Shown here in pieces: positions 1-7,561 of a stretch of DNA of 18,788 nt. Position 1 is the first letter of the stretch; every line of letters starts with the position of its first letter. The notes under the pieces were generated by a model. The model saw only the letters and a list, made by a program, of their open reading frames with translations, ran no database searches and had not been told where the DNA came from. This DNA is from Gammaproteobacteria bacterium (GTDB lineage Bacteria > Pseudomonadota > Gammaproteobacteria > JAPPPA01). The stretch lies in the NCBI GenBank assembly GCA_028817755.1, contig JAPPPA010000173.1, positions 1-18,788 of the forward strand, in the 5' to 3' direction. The translations under genes were made by a program, and so were the position numbers.

Positions 1-242
1 ATGTGGTAGCGGTCTGCCACCGAACTCACAAAGGCTTTTTCTAGCGCCGTTTGTGTCATATCCAAGTCAGGCGTTGAAAACTCCACGCGCATAAAAAACT
101 CGCCACCGCTCACTGCGCTGGAGTGTTGATCCAAATGCAAAATATTGGCGCCGTGGTTAAACAGAAAGCCGGTAACACTGGCCACAATGCCGGGTTTGTC
201 TTCGCAGCGGATGGTAAGCCGCGCAGTTTGTTTGGCAGACAT
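1..242 (-). CDS. purU: Formyltetrahydrofolate deformylase, N-terminal part (cut by window edge)
   Basis: Reading the minus strand from the ATG at 240-242 gives an open frame of 80 codons that runs off the left edge. The translation starts MSAKQTARLTIRCEDKPGI and continues with an ACT-like domain containing NILHLDQHSS and GGEFFMRVEF. This is the pattern of the N-terminal regulatory ACT domain of PurU, which hydrolyses 10-formyl-THF to formate and THF in one-carbon metabolism. The catalytic formyltransferase-like domain lies outside the window. The gene is divergent from polA with about 94 bp between the starts. No strong ribosome-binding site is visible. A GcvR-type ACT protein is the alternative, but the FFMR motif favours PurU. 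Confidence 0.8.
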   Translation of the reverse strand, partial: MSAKQTARLTIRCEDKPGIVASVTGFLFNHGANILHLDQHSSAVSGGEFFMRVEFSTPDLDMTQTALEKAFVSSVADRYH

Positions 243-269
243 GATTTATTTGTTTCAAGAAAACGTGGG

Positions 270-280
270 TGGTACTACCA
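270..280. repeat. 11-nt palindrome in purU/polA divergent region
   Basis: TGGTA C TACCA is a perfect palindrome midway between the divergent purU and polA starts. It could be a small operator, but no regulator is identifiable and it is short enough to be chance. Confidence 0.25.
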
Positions 281-336
281 TAGCGCGCTTAATGCCCTCA
301 TGAATACACGCTTCCCAAAACGGCTTGAATAAATAA

Positions 337-3084
337 ATGGCTAAGTTAGTTCTTGTAGACGGTTCGTCTTATCTTTTCCGCGCCTTCCACGCGCTACCAC
401 CGTTAACCAACAGCAAAGGCAATCCTACGGGCGCCGCTTATGGCGTAGTGAATATGCTGAAAAAGTTGGTGGAACAAACCGAGCCAGATTTCCTTGGTGT
501 GGTGTTTGATGCACCCGGCAAAACTTTCCGCGATGACATGTATGAACTGTACAAGGCCAATCGCGAGTCGATGCCAGACGACCTGCGCGTACAAATCGAA
601 CCACTGCATGAGATTGTTAAAGCGCTGGGTTATCCGCTTATCGTAGAAAGCGGCGTAGAGGCGGATGATGTGATTGGTACGCTGGCTAAAACGGCGTCAG
701 AAGCTGGCCATGAAGTGTTGATCTCTACCGGCGACAAAGACATGGCGCAGCTGGTGAATGACAAGGTCACGCTAATTAACACCATGACCAATAAAGTCAT
801 GGATACCGAAGCCGTGGTTGAGAAATTTGGTGTGCGCCCAGATCAAATCATCGACTGGCTAGCGCTGGTGGGCGATAGCGTGGATAACATTCCCGGTGTA
901 CCTAAATGCGGCCCTAAAACGGCAACTAAGTGGCTCGGCCAATTTGAAAATGTAGAAGGCGTGATGGCCGCGGCTCCCGATATGGGCGGCAAGATTGGCG
1001 AACATTTGCGTGGCGCCTTAGAGCAGCTACCGCTGAGCTACGCGTTAGCGACAATCAAGCTAGATGTGGAGCTGCCTGAGCTAGAAGGCCTATGTCAGCA
1101 AACCGAACCTGAATGGGAAAAGCTGGTTGACCTCTACAAAGAGATGGAATTCAAAACTTGGCTACGCGAAGCCTTAGAGGCGAGCCAAGGTGATGAGTTG
1201 CCAGACTTTGGCCTGGTCGCTCAAGATGCCAACGGCGAAGCGGTTGCAACGGAAGCCGCACCATTACCGGTGGCGGATGGCGACTACGATATTATTTTTG
1301 ATCAAGCCGAGCTAGACGCATGGGTCGCAAAACTGGAAGGCGCTGAGCTAGTCGCTTTCGATACCGAAACCAATTCACTCGACTATATGCAGGCCGAGAT
1401 TATCGGCGTCAGCTTCGCCGTAGAAGCCGGCAAAGCAGCCTATGTGCCGTTGGCGCATGATTATGAAGGCGCGCCACAGCAACTGGATCGTGATGCGGTA
1501 CTGACCCAGTTGAAGCCATCGCTAGAAAACGCTGACGTGAAGAAGGTCGGTCAACACCTCAAATACGATATGCACGTGCTAGAAAATCACGGCATTGGGC
1601 TACAAGGTTTTGAGCACGACACCATGCTGCAAAGCTATGTGCTCAACGCCGGTGGCGGTCGTCATGACATGGACACCTTGGCGTTGAAATACCTTGGTCG
1701 TACCACGGTTAAATTTGAAACCATTGCCGGCAAAGGCAAGGCGCAGAAAACCTTTAATCAAATTGAGATTGATACCGCTGGCCCCTATGCGGCGGAAGAT
1801 GCTGACGTAACCTTGCAGCTGCACCAGCAACTGTGGCCGCAGCTACAAGCGGAACCGGGTATGCGCCGTGTGTATGAGGAATTGGAACTGCCGTTGGCGC
1901 CGGTGCTAGAGCGTATTGAACACACCGGTGTAAATATCGACAGTCACATCTTGCTAGAGCACAGTGCAGAGATTGTCGATAAGTTGGCGGCCATTGAGCG
2001 CAAAGCGTTTGAAGAGGCGGGCTGTGAGTTCAACCTAAGCTCGCCGAAACAGCTGCAAGAAATCTTGTTTGAAAAACAGGGTATTCCGGTGATTCGCAAA
2101 ACCCCGAAAGGGCAGCCGTCCACCGCAGAAGATGTGTTGCAAGAGCTAGCGCACGACTACGCGCTACCAGCGCTCATTATCGAGCACCGTGGCTTAAGTA
2201 AGTTGAAATCCACTTACACCGACAAGCTGCCACAACAGGTTGATGCCGATACTGGCCGCGTGCATACCAGCTACAACCAAACCGTAGCCGCTACCGGCCG
2301 TTTATCTTCCACTGATCCGAACTTGCAGAACATTCCCATCCGTACCGAAGAAGGCCGCCGAGTGCGCCAAGCCTTTGTGCCAGAAGACGGCTACAAAATG
2401 GTGGCGGTGGATTACTCGCAAATTGAATTGCGGATTATGGCGCACCTGTCCGGCGACCAAAGCTTGCTAGATGCTTTCGCTGAAGGCCGTGATATTCATG
2501 CTGCAACCGCTGCCGAGGTATTTGGTTTGCCAGTGGATGAAGTACCTACTGAACGCCGTCGTGCTGCAAAAGCCATTAACTTTGGTTTGATTTATGGCAT
2601 GTCTGCCTTTGGCTTGGCTAAACAGCTTGGTGTTGGCCGTGGTGAAGCGCAGGAATACATCGACCTGTACTTTGATCGCTACCCCGGCGTTAAACGTTAT
2701 ATGGATGAGACTCGCCAAGGCGCGCATGACACAGGCTATGTAGAAACCCTAATGGGGCGTCGTTTGTACTTGCCAGAAATCAATTCCCGTAACGGCGCAC
2801 GTCGCCAATACGCTGAGCGCACCGCCATTAACGCGCCAATGCAGGGTACCGCTGCAGACATAATTAAACGCGCGATGATAGATGTAGACGCATGGCTGCC
2901 AAACAGCGGTTACGACTGCAAGATGATCATGCAGGTGCATGATGAATTGGTGTTTGAAATTAAGGCTGATCAAGTCGATGCCGCGACTGCGGAAATCCAA
3001 AAAATCATGGAGTCGGCTGCCGATTTAAACGTGCCACTCGTAGCTGAGGCGGGGGTTGGAATTAACTGGGACGAAGCGCATTAG
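337..3084 (+). CDS. polA: DNA polymerase I
   Basis: 915 aa, close to the 928 aa of the E. coli enzyme, with all three domains. The N-terminal 5'-3' nuclease domain (about 1-290) shows the acidic GVEADDVIG and STGDKDMAQLV motifs and a helix-3-turn-helix (VDNIPGVPKCGPKTA). The 3'-5' proofreading domain (about 310-515) keeps its motifs: DTET at 342, GQHLKYDMH, and YAAEDADVT. The polymerase domain has motif A DYSQIELR (Asp at 692), motif B RRAAKAINFGLIYG, and motif C VHDE (Asp at 869). All catalytic residues are therefore present and the enzyme should be fully active in Okazaki-fragment maturation and gap repair. The start has only a weak Shine-Dalgarno. No convincing terminator directly follows; the next gene on this strand is a small RNA. 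Confidence 0.97.
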   Translation: MAKLVLVDGSSYLFRAFHALPPLTNSKGNPTGAAYGVVNMLKKLVEQTEPDFLGVVFDAPGKTFRDDMYELYKANRESMPDDLRVQIEPLHEIVKALGYPLIVESGVEADDVIGTLAKTASEAGHEVLISTGDKDMAQLVNDKVTLINTMTNKVMDTEAVVEKFGVRPDQIIDWLALVGDSVDNIPGVPKCGPKTATKWLGQFENVEGVMAAAPDMGGKIGEHLRGALEQLPLSYALATIKLDVELPELEGLCQQTEPEWEKLVDLYKEMEFKTWLREALEASQGDELPDFGLVAQDANGEAVATEAAPLPVADGDYDIIFDQAELDAWVAKLEGAELVAFDTETNSLDYMQAEIIGVSFAVEAGKAAYVPLAHDYEGAPQQLDRDAVLTQLKPSLENADVKKVGQHLKYDMHVLENHGIGLQGFEHDTMLQSYVLNAGGGRHDMDTLALKYLGRTTVKFETIAGKGKAQKTFNQIEIDTAGPYAAEDADVTLQLHQQLWPQLQAEPGMRRVYEELELPLAPVLERIEHTGVNIDSHILLEHSAEIVDKLAAIERKAFEEAGCEFNLSSPKQLQEILFEKQGIPVIRKTPKGQPSTAEDVLQELAHDYALPALIIEHRGLSKLKSTYTDKLPQQVDADTGRVHTSYNQTVAATGRLSSTDPNLQNIPIRTEEGRRVRQAFVPEDGYKMVAVDYSQIELRIMAHLSGDQSLLDAFAEGRDIHAATAAEVFGLPVDEVPTERRRAAKAINFGLIYGMSAFGLAKQLGVGRGEAQEYIDLYFDRYPGVKRYMDETRQGAHDTGYVETLMGRRLYLPEINSRNGARRQYAERTAINAPMQGTAADIIKRAMIDVDAWLPNSGYDCKMIMQVHDELVFEIKADQVDAATAEIQKIMESAADLNVPLVAEAGVGINWDEAH

Positions 3085-3232
3085 CATTTAAATGCACTGC
3101 TTTAAGTTATTGATCTTTCGATCAGTGTAACCGTTCGTCGGTTGAATTAACCACTTGGTCAGAGGGCGCTGGAATAATTGGAATAGTTAACCTATCTTTA
3201 GTCCCGCAACGCTGTGCAACTCTCTAAATACC

Positions 3233-3260
3233 GGAACTTGTTGCCAGACATCCGGTCAGA
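3233..3260 (+). promoter_or_regulatory. Sigma-E/AlgU-type promoter of the polA-engB small RNA
   Basis: GGAACTT at 3233-3239 and TCAGA at 3256-3260 are separated by 16 nt. This matches the extracytoplasmic stress sigma factor (RpoE/AlgU) consensus of GAACTT, N16-17, TCnnA. Transcription would start around 3266. The same type of promoter drives ErsA at the equivalent locus in Pseudomonas. Confidence 0.7.
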
Positions 3261-3265
3261 GAGGA

Positions 3266-3380
3266 CTGAGTGGTTACTCCTACCACTCGCCTGTTTCCTC
3301 CCAGAGCAGGCTCACCTTGGTCCCCAAGACGAGGTGAAGTAACTCAAACCCGATGGTCCCCAAGCCATCGGGTTTTTTTT
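3266..3380 (+). ncRNA. Putative ErsA/Spot 42-position small regulatory RNA
   Basis: A roughly 115-nt transcript is predicted between the sigma-E-like promoter and a textbook terminator. It has a pyrimidine-rich, probably unpaired stretch (about 3277-3302) that includes TTTCCTCCC, complementary to ribosome-binding sites. Next comes a hairpin with TCACCT (3312-3317) pairing with AGGTGA (3332-3337), then the terminator hairpin. The 10-mer GGTCCCCAAG occurs in both hairpins (3319-3328 and 3355-3364). E. coli carries Spot 42 and Pseudomonas carries AlgU-dependent ErsA between polA and engB, so position, promoter and architecture all agree. I infer an Hfq-type envelope-stress sRNA; primary sequence homology to ErsA was not checked. 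Confidence 0.7.
3349..3380 (+). terminator. Rho-independent terminator of the small RNA
   Basis: CCCGATGG (3349-3356) and CCATCGGG (3365-3372) form an 8-bp perfect stem with an 8-nt loop, followed by eight T. It ends 9 nt before the convergent engB stop codon. On the minus strand the tail is only TTTGAGTT, so it is a weak terminator for engB at best. Confidence 0.9.
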
Positions 3381-3389
3381 ATTCTTTTT

Positions 3390-4013
3390 CTACGACTTTT
3401 CTTTCGGTGTTGGCTTTTCAATATTCAGCCAGCCACCAATACGCGCGTAAGCTTGATCAAGCCCAGTGCGCTTTAAAGAAGAGAACAGCTGAGCGGTTAC
3501 TAAACCGTCGTATACCTTGAGCTCTTTCTGCACACCTAATAATTGAGATTTGGCTTTGCCAAACTTCAACTTGTCAGCCTTAGTTAATAAGCAATGTGCT
3601 TCTAAACCCGTATGCGCGCACCAGTCCAACATCTGTTGGTCAAAATCAGTCAATGGGCGGCGCACATCCATCATTAACACCAAACCCATCAAACTCTCGC
3701 GCTGGCGCAAATAGCCGTCGATAGTTTTGCCCCAGTCATCTTTCATATGCTCAGGCACTTTGGCATAGCCGTAACCGGGTAGGTCAACCAAGCGGCGCTC
3801 ATCATCAATATCAAAGAAGTTAATGAGCTGCGTACGCCCCGGGGTCTTACTCGTGCGCGCAAGTGTGCGCTGATTCGTTAACGTATTAATTGCACTCGAC
3901 TTGCCCGCATTTGATCGGCCAGCAAAGGCGACTTCAAAGCCCGCATCAGGCGGACATTGGCTTACTTTGGCTGCGCTAGTGAGAAAAGAGGCAGTTTGCA
4001 GAGGGTTATGCAT
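3390..4013 (-). CDS. engB: Ribosome biogenesis GTPase EngB/YihA/YsxC
   Basis: 207 aa, the normal size for this TRAFAC-class GTPase, which acts in late assembly of the 50S ribosomal subunit. All G motifs are visible: P-loop GRSNAGKS (32-39), G2 in TPGRTQ (57-62), G3 DLPGYGYAK (77-85), G4 TKAD (144-147), and G5 SSLK (178-181). It is convergent with the polA/sRNA side and divergent from cytochrome c4. The start at 4013 is the natural N-terminus for the family, although the upstream Shine-Dalgarno is poor. The order polA, sRNA, engB, cytochrome c4 is as in Pseudomonas. Confidence 0.96.
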   Translation of the reverse strand: MHNPLQTASFLTSAAKVSQCPPDAGFEVAFAGRSNAGKSSAINTLTNQRTLARTSKTPGRTQLINFFDIDDERRLVDLPGYGYAKVPEHMKDDWGKTIDGYLRQRESLMGLVLMMDVRRPLTDFDQQMLDWCAHTGLEAHCLLTKADKLKFGKAKSQLLGVQKELKVYDGLVTAQLFSSLKRTGLDQAYARIGGWLNIEKPTPKEKS

Positions 4014-4036
4014 TGAATAGTTTTTAGTAATAGGTA

Positions 4037-4064
4037 TTCGACAAAAGCAGGCTTAGTGTACAAT
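4037..4064 (+). promoter_or_regulatory. Candidate sigma-70 promoter for cytochrome c4
   Basis: TTCGAC (4037-4042) and TACAAT (4059-4064) are spaced by 16 nt and lie 67 nt upstream of the cytochrome c4 start, in the gap between the divergent engB and cytochrome genes. The -10 box is good and the -35 box is moderate. Confidence 0.5.
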
Positions 4065-4130
4065 GGCGCCGCAAAATAATACTGCGTAAAAAATGCAGTT
4101 CTGACTTTAAAACCCATGGGAGCGTTGCCG

Positions 4131-4745
4131 ATGAAACGGTTACTGCTGGCTACTGCCGCAACTCTAGGCATTCTTTCTTCAGCACATGCTGATGTATTTG
4201 TGGACGGCGACGTTGAAGCCGGTAAAACTAAAGCGGCTGCTTGTGCTGCCTGCCACGGCGCAGACGGTAATAGCGTAGTTTCTGCTAACCCTAAGCTAGC
4301 GGGTCAAAACGCTAAGTACGTTGTTGCTCAGCTTCAGTACTTCAAAACTGGCGAGCGCGACAACGCCATCATGAAAGGCATGGCGGCTGGTCTTAGTGAT
4401 CAAGACATGGCTGATATCGCGGCTTTCTACGCGACGCAAAAGCCAAAAATTGGCGCAGCTGACGAAACATTGGTTCACCGCGGTGAGCAGATTTATCGTG
4501 GTGGCGACAAAGAAGCGAGCATTCCAGCTTGTATTGGTTGCCACGGCCCACAAGGTGAAGGTAACCCAGGTTCTAACTACCCAGCATTAGCTGGTCAGCA
4601 CACTGACTACGTTCGTGGACAGCTATATGCATACCGTAAAGAACAACGTGTTAACCCTAAAGCTGACATCATGATGGGCGTAACACGCTACATGTCAGAC
4701 AAGGACATTGACGCGGTTGCTTCATATATCGAAGGTCTTCACTAA
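4131..4745 (+). CDS. Diheme cytochrome c4
   Basis: A 204-aa periplasmic electron carrier of the cytochrome c4 family, which passes electrons to terminal oxidases. A Sec signal peptide (MKRLLLATAATLGILSSAHA, cleavage after Ala20) is followed by two similar cytochrome c domains. The heme-binding motifs are CAACH (38-42) and CIGCH (134-138). Methionine-rich segments suited to supply the axial ligands follow each motif (IMKGMAAGLSD; DIMMGVTRYMSD). I chose the ATG at 4131 because GGGAGC at 4118-4123 is well placed before it and the signal peptide starts there. An in-frame ATG at 4116 would add five residues. It is followed at once by a strong terminator, so it is probably monocistronic. Confidence 0.95.
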   Translation: MKRLLLATAATLGILSSAHADVFVDGDVEAGKTKAAACAACHGADGNSVVSANPKLAGQNAKYVVAQLQYFKTGERDNAIMKGMAAGLSDQDMADIAAFYATQKPKIGAADETLVHRGEQIYRGGDKEASIPACIGCHGPQGEGNPGSNYPALAGQHTDYVRGQLYAYRKEQRVNPKADIMMGVTRYMSDKDIDAVASYIEGLH

Positions 4746-4765
4746 GCACTTAGTTAAGCCTTAAG

Positions 4766-4807
4766 AGAAAGGCGGGCGAGGGATTTCCTTCGTCCGCCTT
4801 TCTTTTT
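4766..4807 (+). terminator. Rho-independent terminator after cytochrome c4
   Basis: A 14-bp stem (4766-4779 with 4790-4803, one G-T pair) surrounds a 10-nt loop and ends in a T run to 4807. It lies about 20 nt beyond the cytochrome stop codon. Confidence 0.9.
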
Positions 4808-4849
4808 GCCCAAAAACTACGCAATCACACGTTTTGCGCTAAAAACGCC

Positions 4850-4878
4850 TTGACTTAAAGCGGCCAAATCCGTTTAAT
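4850..4878 (+). promoter_or_regulatory. Sigma-70 promoter of tRNA-Phe
   Basis: TTGACT (4850-4855) and TTTAAT (4873-4878) have the ideal 17-nt spacing. They are followed by a GC-rich discriminator (AGCGCGC), the usual mark of stringently controlled stable-RNA promoters. The predicted start near 4885 leaves a leader of about 35 nt containing a small GTCC/GGAC hairpin before the mature tRNA. Confidence 0.8.
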
Positions 4879-4919
4879 AGCGCGCTCTTCAAAGACGTCC
4901 ATCCGCGGACGCACCAGAT

Positions 4920-4995
4920 GGCCTGGTAGCTCAGTTGGTAGAGCAACGGATTGAAAATCCGTGTGTCGGCAGTTCGATTCTGTCCCGGGCCACCA
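4920..4995 (+). tRNA. tRNA-Phe (anticodon GAA)
   Basis: A full cloverleaf of 76 nt with encoded CCA. The acceptor stem GGCCTGG pairs with CCGGGCC (one U-G pair), the D arm is GCTC/GAGC, and the anticodon stem ACGGA/TCCGT carries the loop TTGAAAA (anticodon GAA). The T arm GGCAG/CTGTC carries TTCGATT. Its 3' part (from the anticodon loop on) is the integration site of the element that follows; the repeat keeps the tRNA intact on this side. Confidence 0.97.
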
Positions 4996-4996
4996 T
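4951..4996 (+). repeat. attL: left 46-bp att repeat inside tRNA-Phe
   Basis: Starts at the anticodon loop (TTGAAAATCC) and ends one base after CCA. It is identical over 46 bp to 10685-10730; the flanking bases differ on both sides. The integrase stop codon lies 25 nt further on, the classic position of int next to its att site. Confidence 0.93.
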
Positions 4997-5020
4997 TTTA
5001 TTTCAATGACCTACGAGATT

Positions 5021-6037
5021 TCACAAACCGCTGACTAAGCGGGGTCGTGCCACATTCGTGCCATTGATCCGGCTAGCGGCTGCTAGCAAATGATCTGACG
5101 CCAAATGGGCGTATCTGTGCACCATCTCAAAACTTCGCCAGCTTCCAAGCTCCATAAGCTCTTGCATGCTGGTGCCTGCTTGTACATGCCAAGAGGCCCA
5201 AGTGTGGCGTAAGTCATGCCACCGGAAGTTTTCGATGCCTGCGCGTTCTAAGGCTGCATACCATGCTTTCGTAGAACAACGTTCGACCGGCTTGTCGTTA
5301 TAGGTAAATACCCATTCGTCATGCTGGCCATGTCGACGCTTCAGCACAGATAAAGCGTCGGCATTGAGTGGGACGGCAATGGCTCGTCGAGCTTTTGCCT
5401 GATCGTGATGTATCCACGCCGTACAGCGTTGCATGTCTACTTGGTCCCATCGCAAGTAAGACACGTTGGACTGTCTTAAACCCGTGGCTAACGTAAACGC
5501 AGCCATATCGCGTAAATGCGTTGGTAGTTCAAAGAGTAGGCGACTGGCTTCATCCTGTGTAATCCACCGCACGCGGCGATCAGTGATCGGAAAGAGCCTT
5601 ACCTTCGGCACATGGTCGATCCATTCCCAGTCGTCTCTAGCGCGTCTCAGAATCGCTCTGATCAGCGCTAGATAGTGGTTCGCTGTTGAAGCGCTAGCAT
5701 CCTTGCGCTTAATAGCTGCCACTTTGTCGATGGTCTCACGGTTGATCTGGCTTAAGTTCAGGTGGCCTAGATGCTGATCTAGCCACCGGAGTTTTGCCAC
5801 ATCGTTGTGATGATCGGCCTTGTGATCCGTTTCTTTAATCCACCTGATCACGGCTTCCTGCCATGATCTTTCAGGTTTAACTCCTAGCCTTTGGATCTCC
5901 CAATACCGGGTTTTAAGTCGGTCGTGGTATTCCTCAGCTAGTTGTCTGTCGGCAGTCCTAGCGCTGTGGCGTATTCGCTCCCCGTTGGGAGTAGTGAAGT
6001 CGATCCACCACGAGTTGTCGCGTTTGAATACAGACAT
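5021..6037 (-). CDS. Tyrosine-type site-specific recombinase (integrase)
   Basis: 338 aa with the two-part layout of tyrosine recombinases. The N-terminal SAM-like/core-binding part (about 55-140) is followed by the catalytic domain. Catalytic residues are R188 (TGLRQSNV), K about 215, H274-x-x-R277 (HDLRHTWASW), W300 in place of the second histidine (common in this subfamily), and nucleophile Y309 (RYAHL). It should catalyse recombination between the element att and tRNA-Phe. The start ATG at 6037 has a strong Shine-Dalgarno (TAAGGAG at 6046-6052) that lies inside the upstream HTH gene, with which it overlaps by 100 nt in another frame. Expression is therefore probably coupled to that gene. 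Confidence 0.95.
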   Translation of the reverse strand: MSVFKRDNSWWIDFTTPNGERIRHSARTADRQLAEEYHDRLKTRYWEIQRLGVKPERSWQEAVIRWIKETDHKADHHNDVAKLRWLDQHLGHLNLSQINRETIDKVAAIKRKDASASTANHYLALIRAILRRARDDWEWIDHVPKVRLFPITDRRVRWITQDEASRLLFELPTHLRDMAAFTLATGLRQSNVSYLRWDQVDMQRCTAWIHHDQAKARRAIAVPLNADALSVLKRRHGQHDEWVFTYNDKPVERCSTKAWYAALERAGIENFRWHDLRHTWASWHVQAGTSMQELMELGSWRSFEMVHRYAHLASDHLLAAASRINGTNVARPRLVSGL

Positions 6038-6258
6038 AATGATTTCTCCTTATCTCTGCACCCAAGCGGCACCTGCCGAGAAGCAGGGTAGAGGGATCGC
6101 ACATAAGCGGCAAGGTCGTCGGCTAAAAATATCCAATGTTTGCCGGGTTTTGCAGCGGGAACTAAACCCGAGCGGGCCTTGCGACATAAGACTGCAGGAG
6201 ACATATGTAACCATTCTGCGGCCTCCTTAAGTGTTAGGGTCGTTGGTACGGTGTCCAT
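5938..6258 (-). CDS. Helix-turn-helix AlpA/excisionase-like DNA-binding protein
   Basis: 106 aa from the ATG at 6258, chosen because AGAAGGA sits 8 nt before it; an in-frame ATG at 6276 would add six residues but lies in that ribosome-binding site. The N-terminal half (TLTLKEAAEWLHMSPAVLCRKARSG, then KHWIFLADDLAAYVRS) is a MerR/excisionase-type winged HTH of the HTH_17 kind. The C-terminal tail, with TTRGGSTS and SEYATALGLP, resembles tails of small HTH proteins found just before such integrases. It overlaps rep by 32 nt upstream and int by 100 nt downstream. The likely role is directionality factor and/or regulator of the element; which of the two cannot be told from sequence. Confidence 0.85.
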   Translation of the reverse strand: MDTVPTTLTLKEAAEWLHMSPAVLCRKARSGLVPAAKPGKHWIFLADDLAAYVRSLYPASRQVPLGCRDKEKSLCLYSNATTRGGSTSLLPTGSEYATALGLPTDN

Positions 6259-7561
6259 TGCCCATATCCTTCTCATATGCGCAGCGAATGGCTGCGCCGG
6301 TTATCTTCCGAGCCTGTTCGCTAGTATTGTTATAAGGCAGCCCGAACTTGCGTGCTTTGTTAGCCGCGCGGTCTAGCATCCAATCTTCTAATGGCTTGTC
6401 TCCTGCTAGGTTGTTAAGCAGATGATGCTTGCGAGTAGCTACCCAAAGAGAATCCACTGCTGCGTCTGGGTCATAGATGGTTTCTACGGCCATGTGCGAA
6501 GTAACAACCCCTAACATCTGGCGGGATAACGTTTGCATACTGGGCGCGCCGTTAAGCTTTACAGGCTTGCGGTCAGCATACTCAGTGCCTATCCACTCAA
6601 CTTTGCTTAGTTCTTCCCACATGGGGTGGTTAGGCCAGCGGGTTTGGGTTTGGTCAGTGTCGCTAGGAACGGTAAGCCTTAGCCATTCCTGTGTAGCGTA
6701 TTCCCACAACACGCCAAGGCGAGAAAGCAGTTTGTCAGGGGTGGCAGCATCATGCTCTCTTAAGGCTTCACGCTTAAGCTGAAACTCCAAACGGTATACC
6801 GGACATTCGCCGTCCCAGCCGTTTGCAGCCCACAGGGTTTTAAGGTATTCCTTACCGCTCTTTTTGATTTCTTCCGTCTTGTCATACAGGCGGGCAGAGC
6901 GAATGCCACCAGCACCGATCATCCACCCTGTGGGAATGTTGCCTATGCTATAGCGTGATTTTTGCAGTGCGCGGGTAACCCATGCGTATTCGTCCCAGTC
7001 ATGCAAGCCGTAGGGCGCTACAAAGTCCACGAAAATATCAGCACGGGAAACTTGAGCCTGATCTTCTAGTTGCCCTAGCTCGGAAATGATAGAAGCGGTT
7101 TCTTCGATGATCTGCGGCACGTTTTCCATCGCTAGCCAGTTGGCACTGACTTGGGTCGTTGCCAGTGGCAGAGATTTTGCCGATGCAGACGAAACCTTGA
7201 TGAGTTGGTAGCTATCTTGCAGAACGTATTTGAACTTACCCCAGCCACGATCAGAGACTTCAAACTGATGGCCATCCAAATCTAAAACCGCCAAGGCCTT
7301 TTTGCTTTCGTCGGCTGACTGAGCAAGTCGCCGAAGTTCTGAAAGCTCGATTTCTCGATCAGAGTGCAACTGCCCGGGGAATGACAGATAAAGGCTATCT
7401 ATTCCTTGTCTTAAAACCTTAAAAGGGTAATTACTGCAATTTGCAGGTGCTGTGTTACTAGGCGGCGCACCTGCCGCCAAGTGAGGTGCGCGGTCTCGCG
7501 CTGCTCGCCGCTGCACCTCGCTTGGCTGCTTGTTGTTGCTACGTTCAGGTTGTTGAGGCAT
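6227..7561 (-). CDS. Replication initiation protein, Rep_trans/RstA-like
   Basis: 444 aa. After a low-complexity N-terminus (1-40) the protein shows the pattern of the Rep_trans 'replication initiation factor' family of rolling-circle plasmids and filamentous-phage RstA proteins: QGIDSLYLSF near 52, SRADIFVDF (172-180), RLYDKTEE (224-231), and YRLEFQLKR (256-264). I infer a rolling-circle-type initiator that lets the excised element replicate; the nicking tyrosine is probably in or near the YDK motif. The start ATG at 7561 follows GGAG by six nt, and that GGAG lies in one arm of a perfect 10-bp hairpin. The first part of the gene carries alternating AGGTGC/GCACCT hexamers. The end overlaps the HTH gene. 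Family assignment is from motifs only. Confidence 0.75.
   Translation of the reverse strand: MPQQPERSNNKQPSEVQRRAARDRAPHLAAGAPPSNTAPANCSNYPFKVLRQGIDSLYLSFPGQLHSDREIELSELRRLAQSADESKKALAVLDLDGHQFEVSDRGWGKFKYVLQDSYQLIKVSSASAKSLPLATTQVSANWLAMENVPQIIEETASIISELGQLEDQAQVSRADIFVDFVAPYGLHDWDEYAWVTRALQKSRYSIGNIPTGWMIGAGGIRSARLYDKTEEIKKSGKEYLKTLWAANGWDGECPVYRLEFQLKREALREHDAATPDKLLSRLGVLWEYATQEWLRLTVPSDTDQTQTRWPNHPMWEELSKVEWIGTEYADRKPVKLNGAPSMQTLSRQMLGVVTSHMAVETIYDPDAAVDSLWVATRKHHLLNNLAGDKPLEDWMLDRAANKARKFGLPYNNTSEQARKITGAAIRCAYEKDMGNGHRTNDPNT
7445..7523. repeat. Alternating AGGTGC/GCACCT hexamers and GC-rich hairpins, candidate replication origin
   Basis: Four hexamers alternate in orientation: AGGTGC 7445-7450, GCACCT 7467-7472, AGGTGC 7484-7489, GCACCT 7513-7518. 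They combine with a perfect GGCGGC/GCCGCC hairpin (7461-7466 with 7473-7478) and an 11-bp inverted repeat with one mismatch (7479-7489 with 7513-7523). The array is inside the 5' coding region of rep, where origins of some Rep_trans plasmids (pT181 type) are known to lie. Origin function is inference. Confidence 0.45.

Noticed and set aside
3270..3476. 68-aa plus-strand reading frame across the small RNA and the engB end
   Set aside because: It reads through a strong terminator into an antisense gene and has no protein-like composition; the small RNA explains the region better.
5021..6037. Possibly inactive integrase because the second catalytic histidine is a tryptophan (W300)
   Set aside because: Tryptophan at this position is common in active tyrosine recombinases, and the R, HxxR and Y residues are intact.
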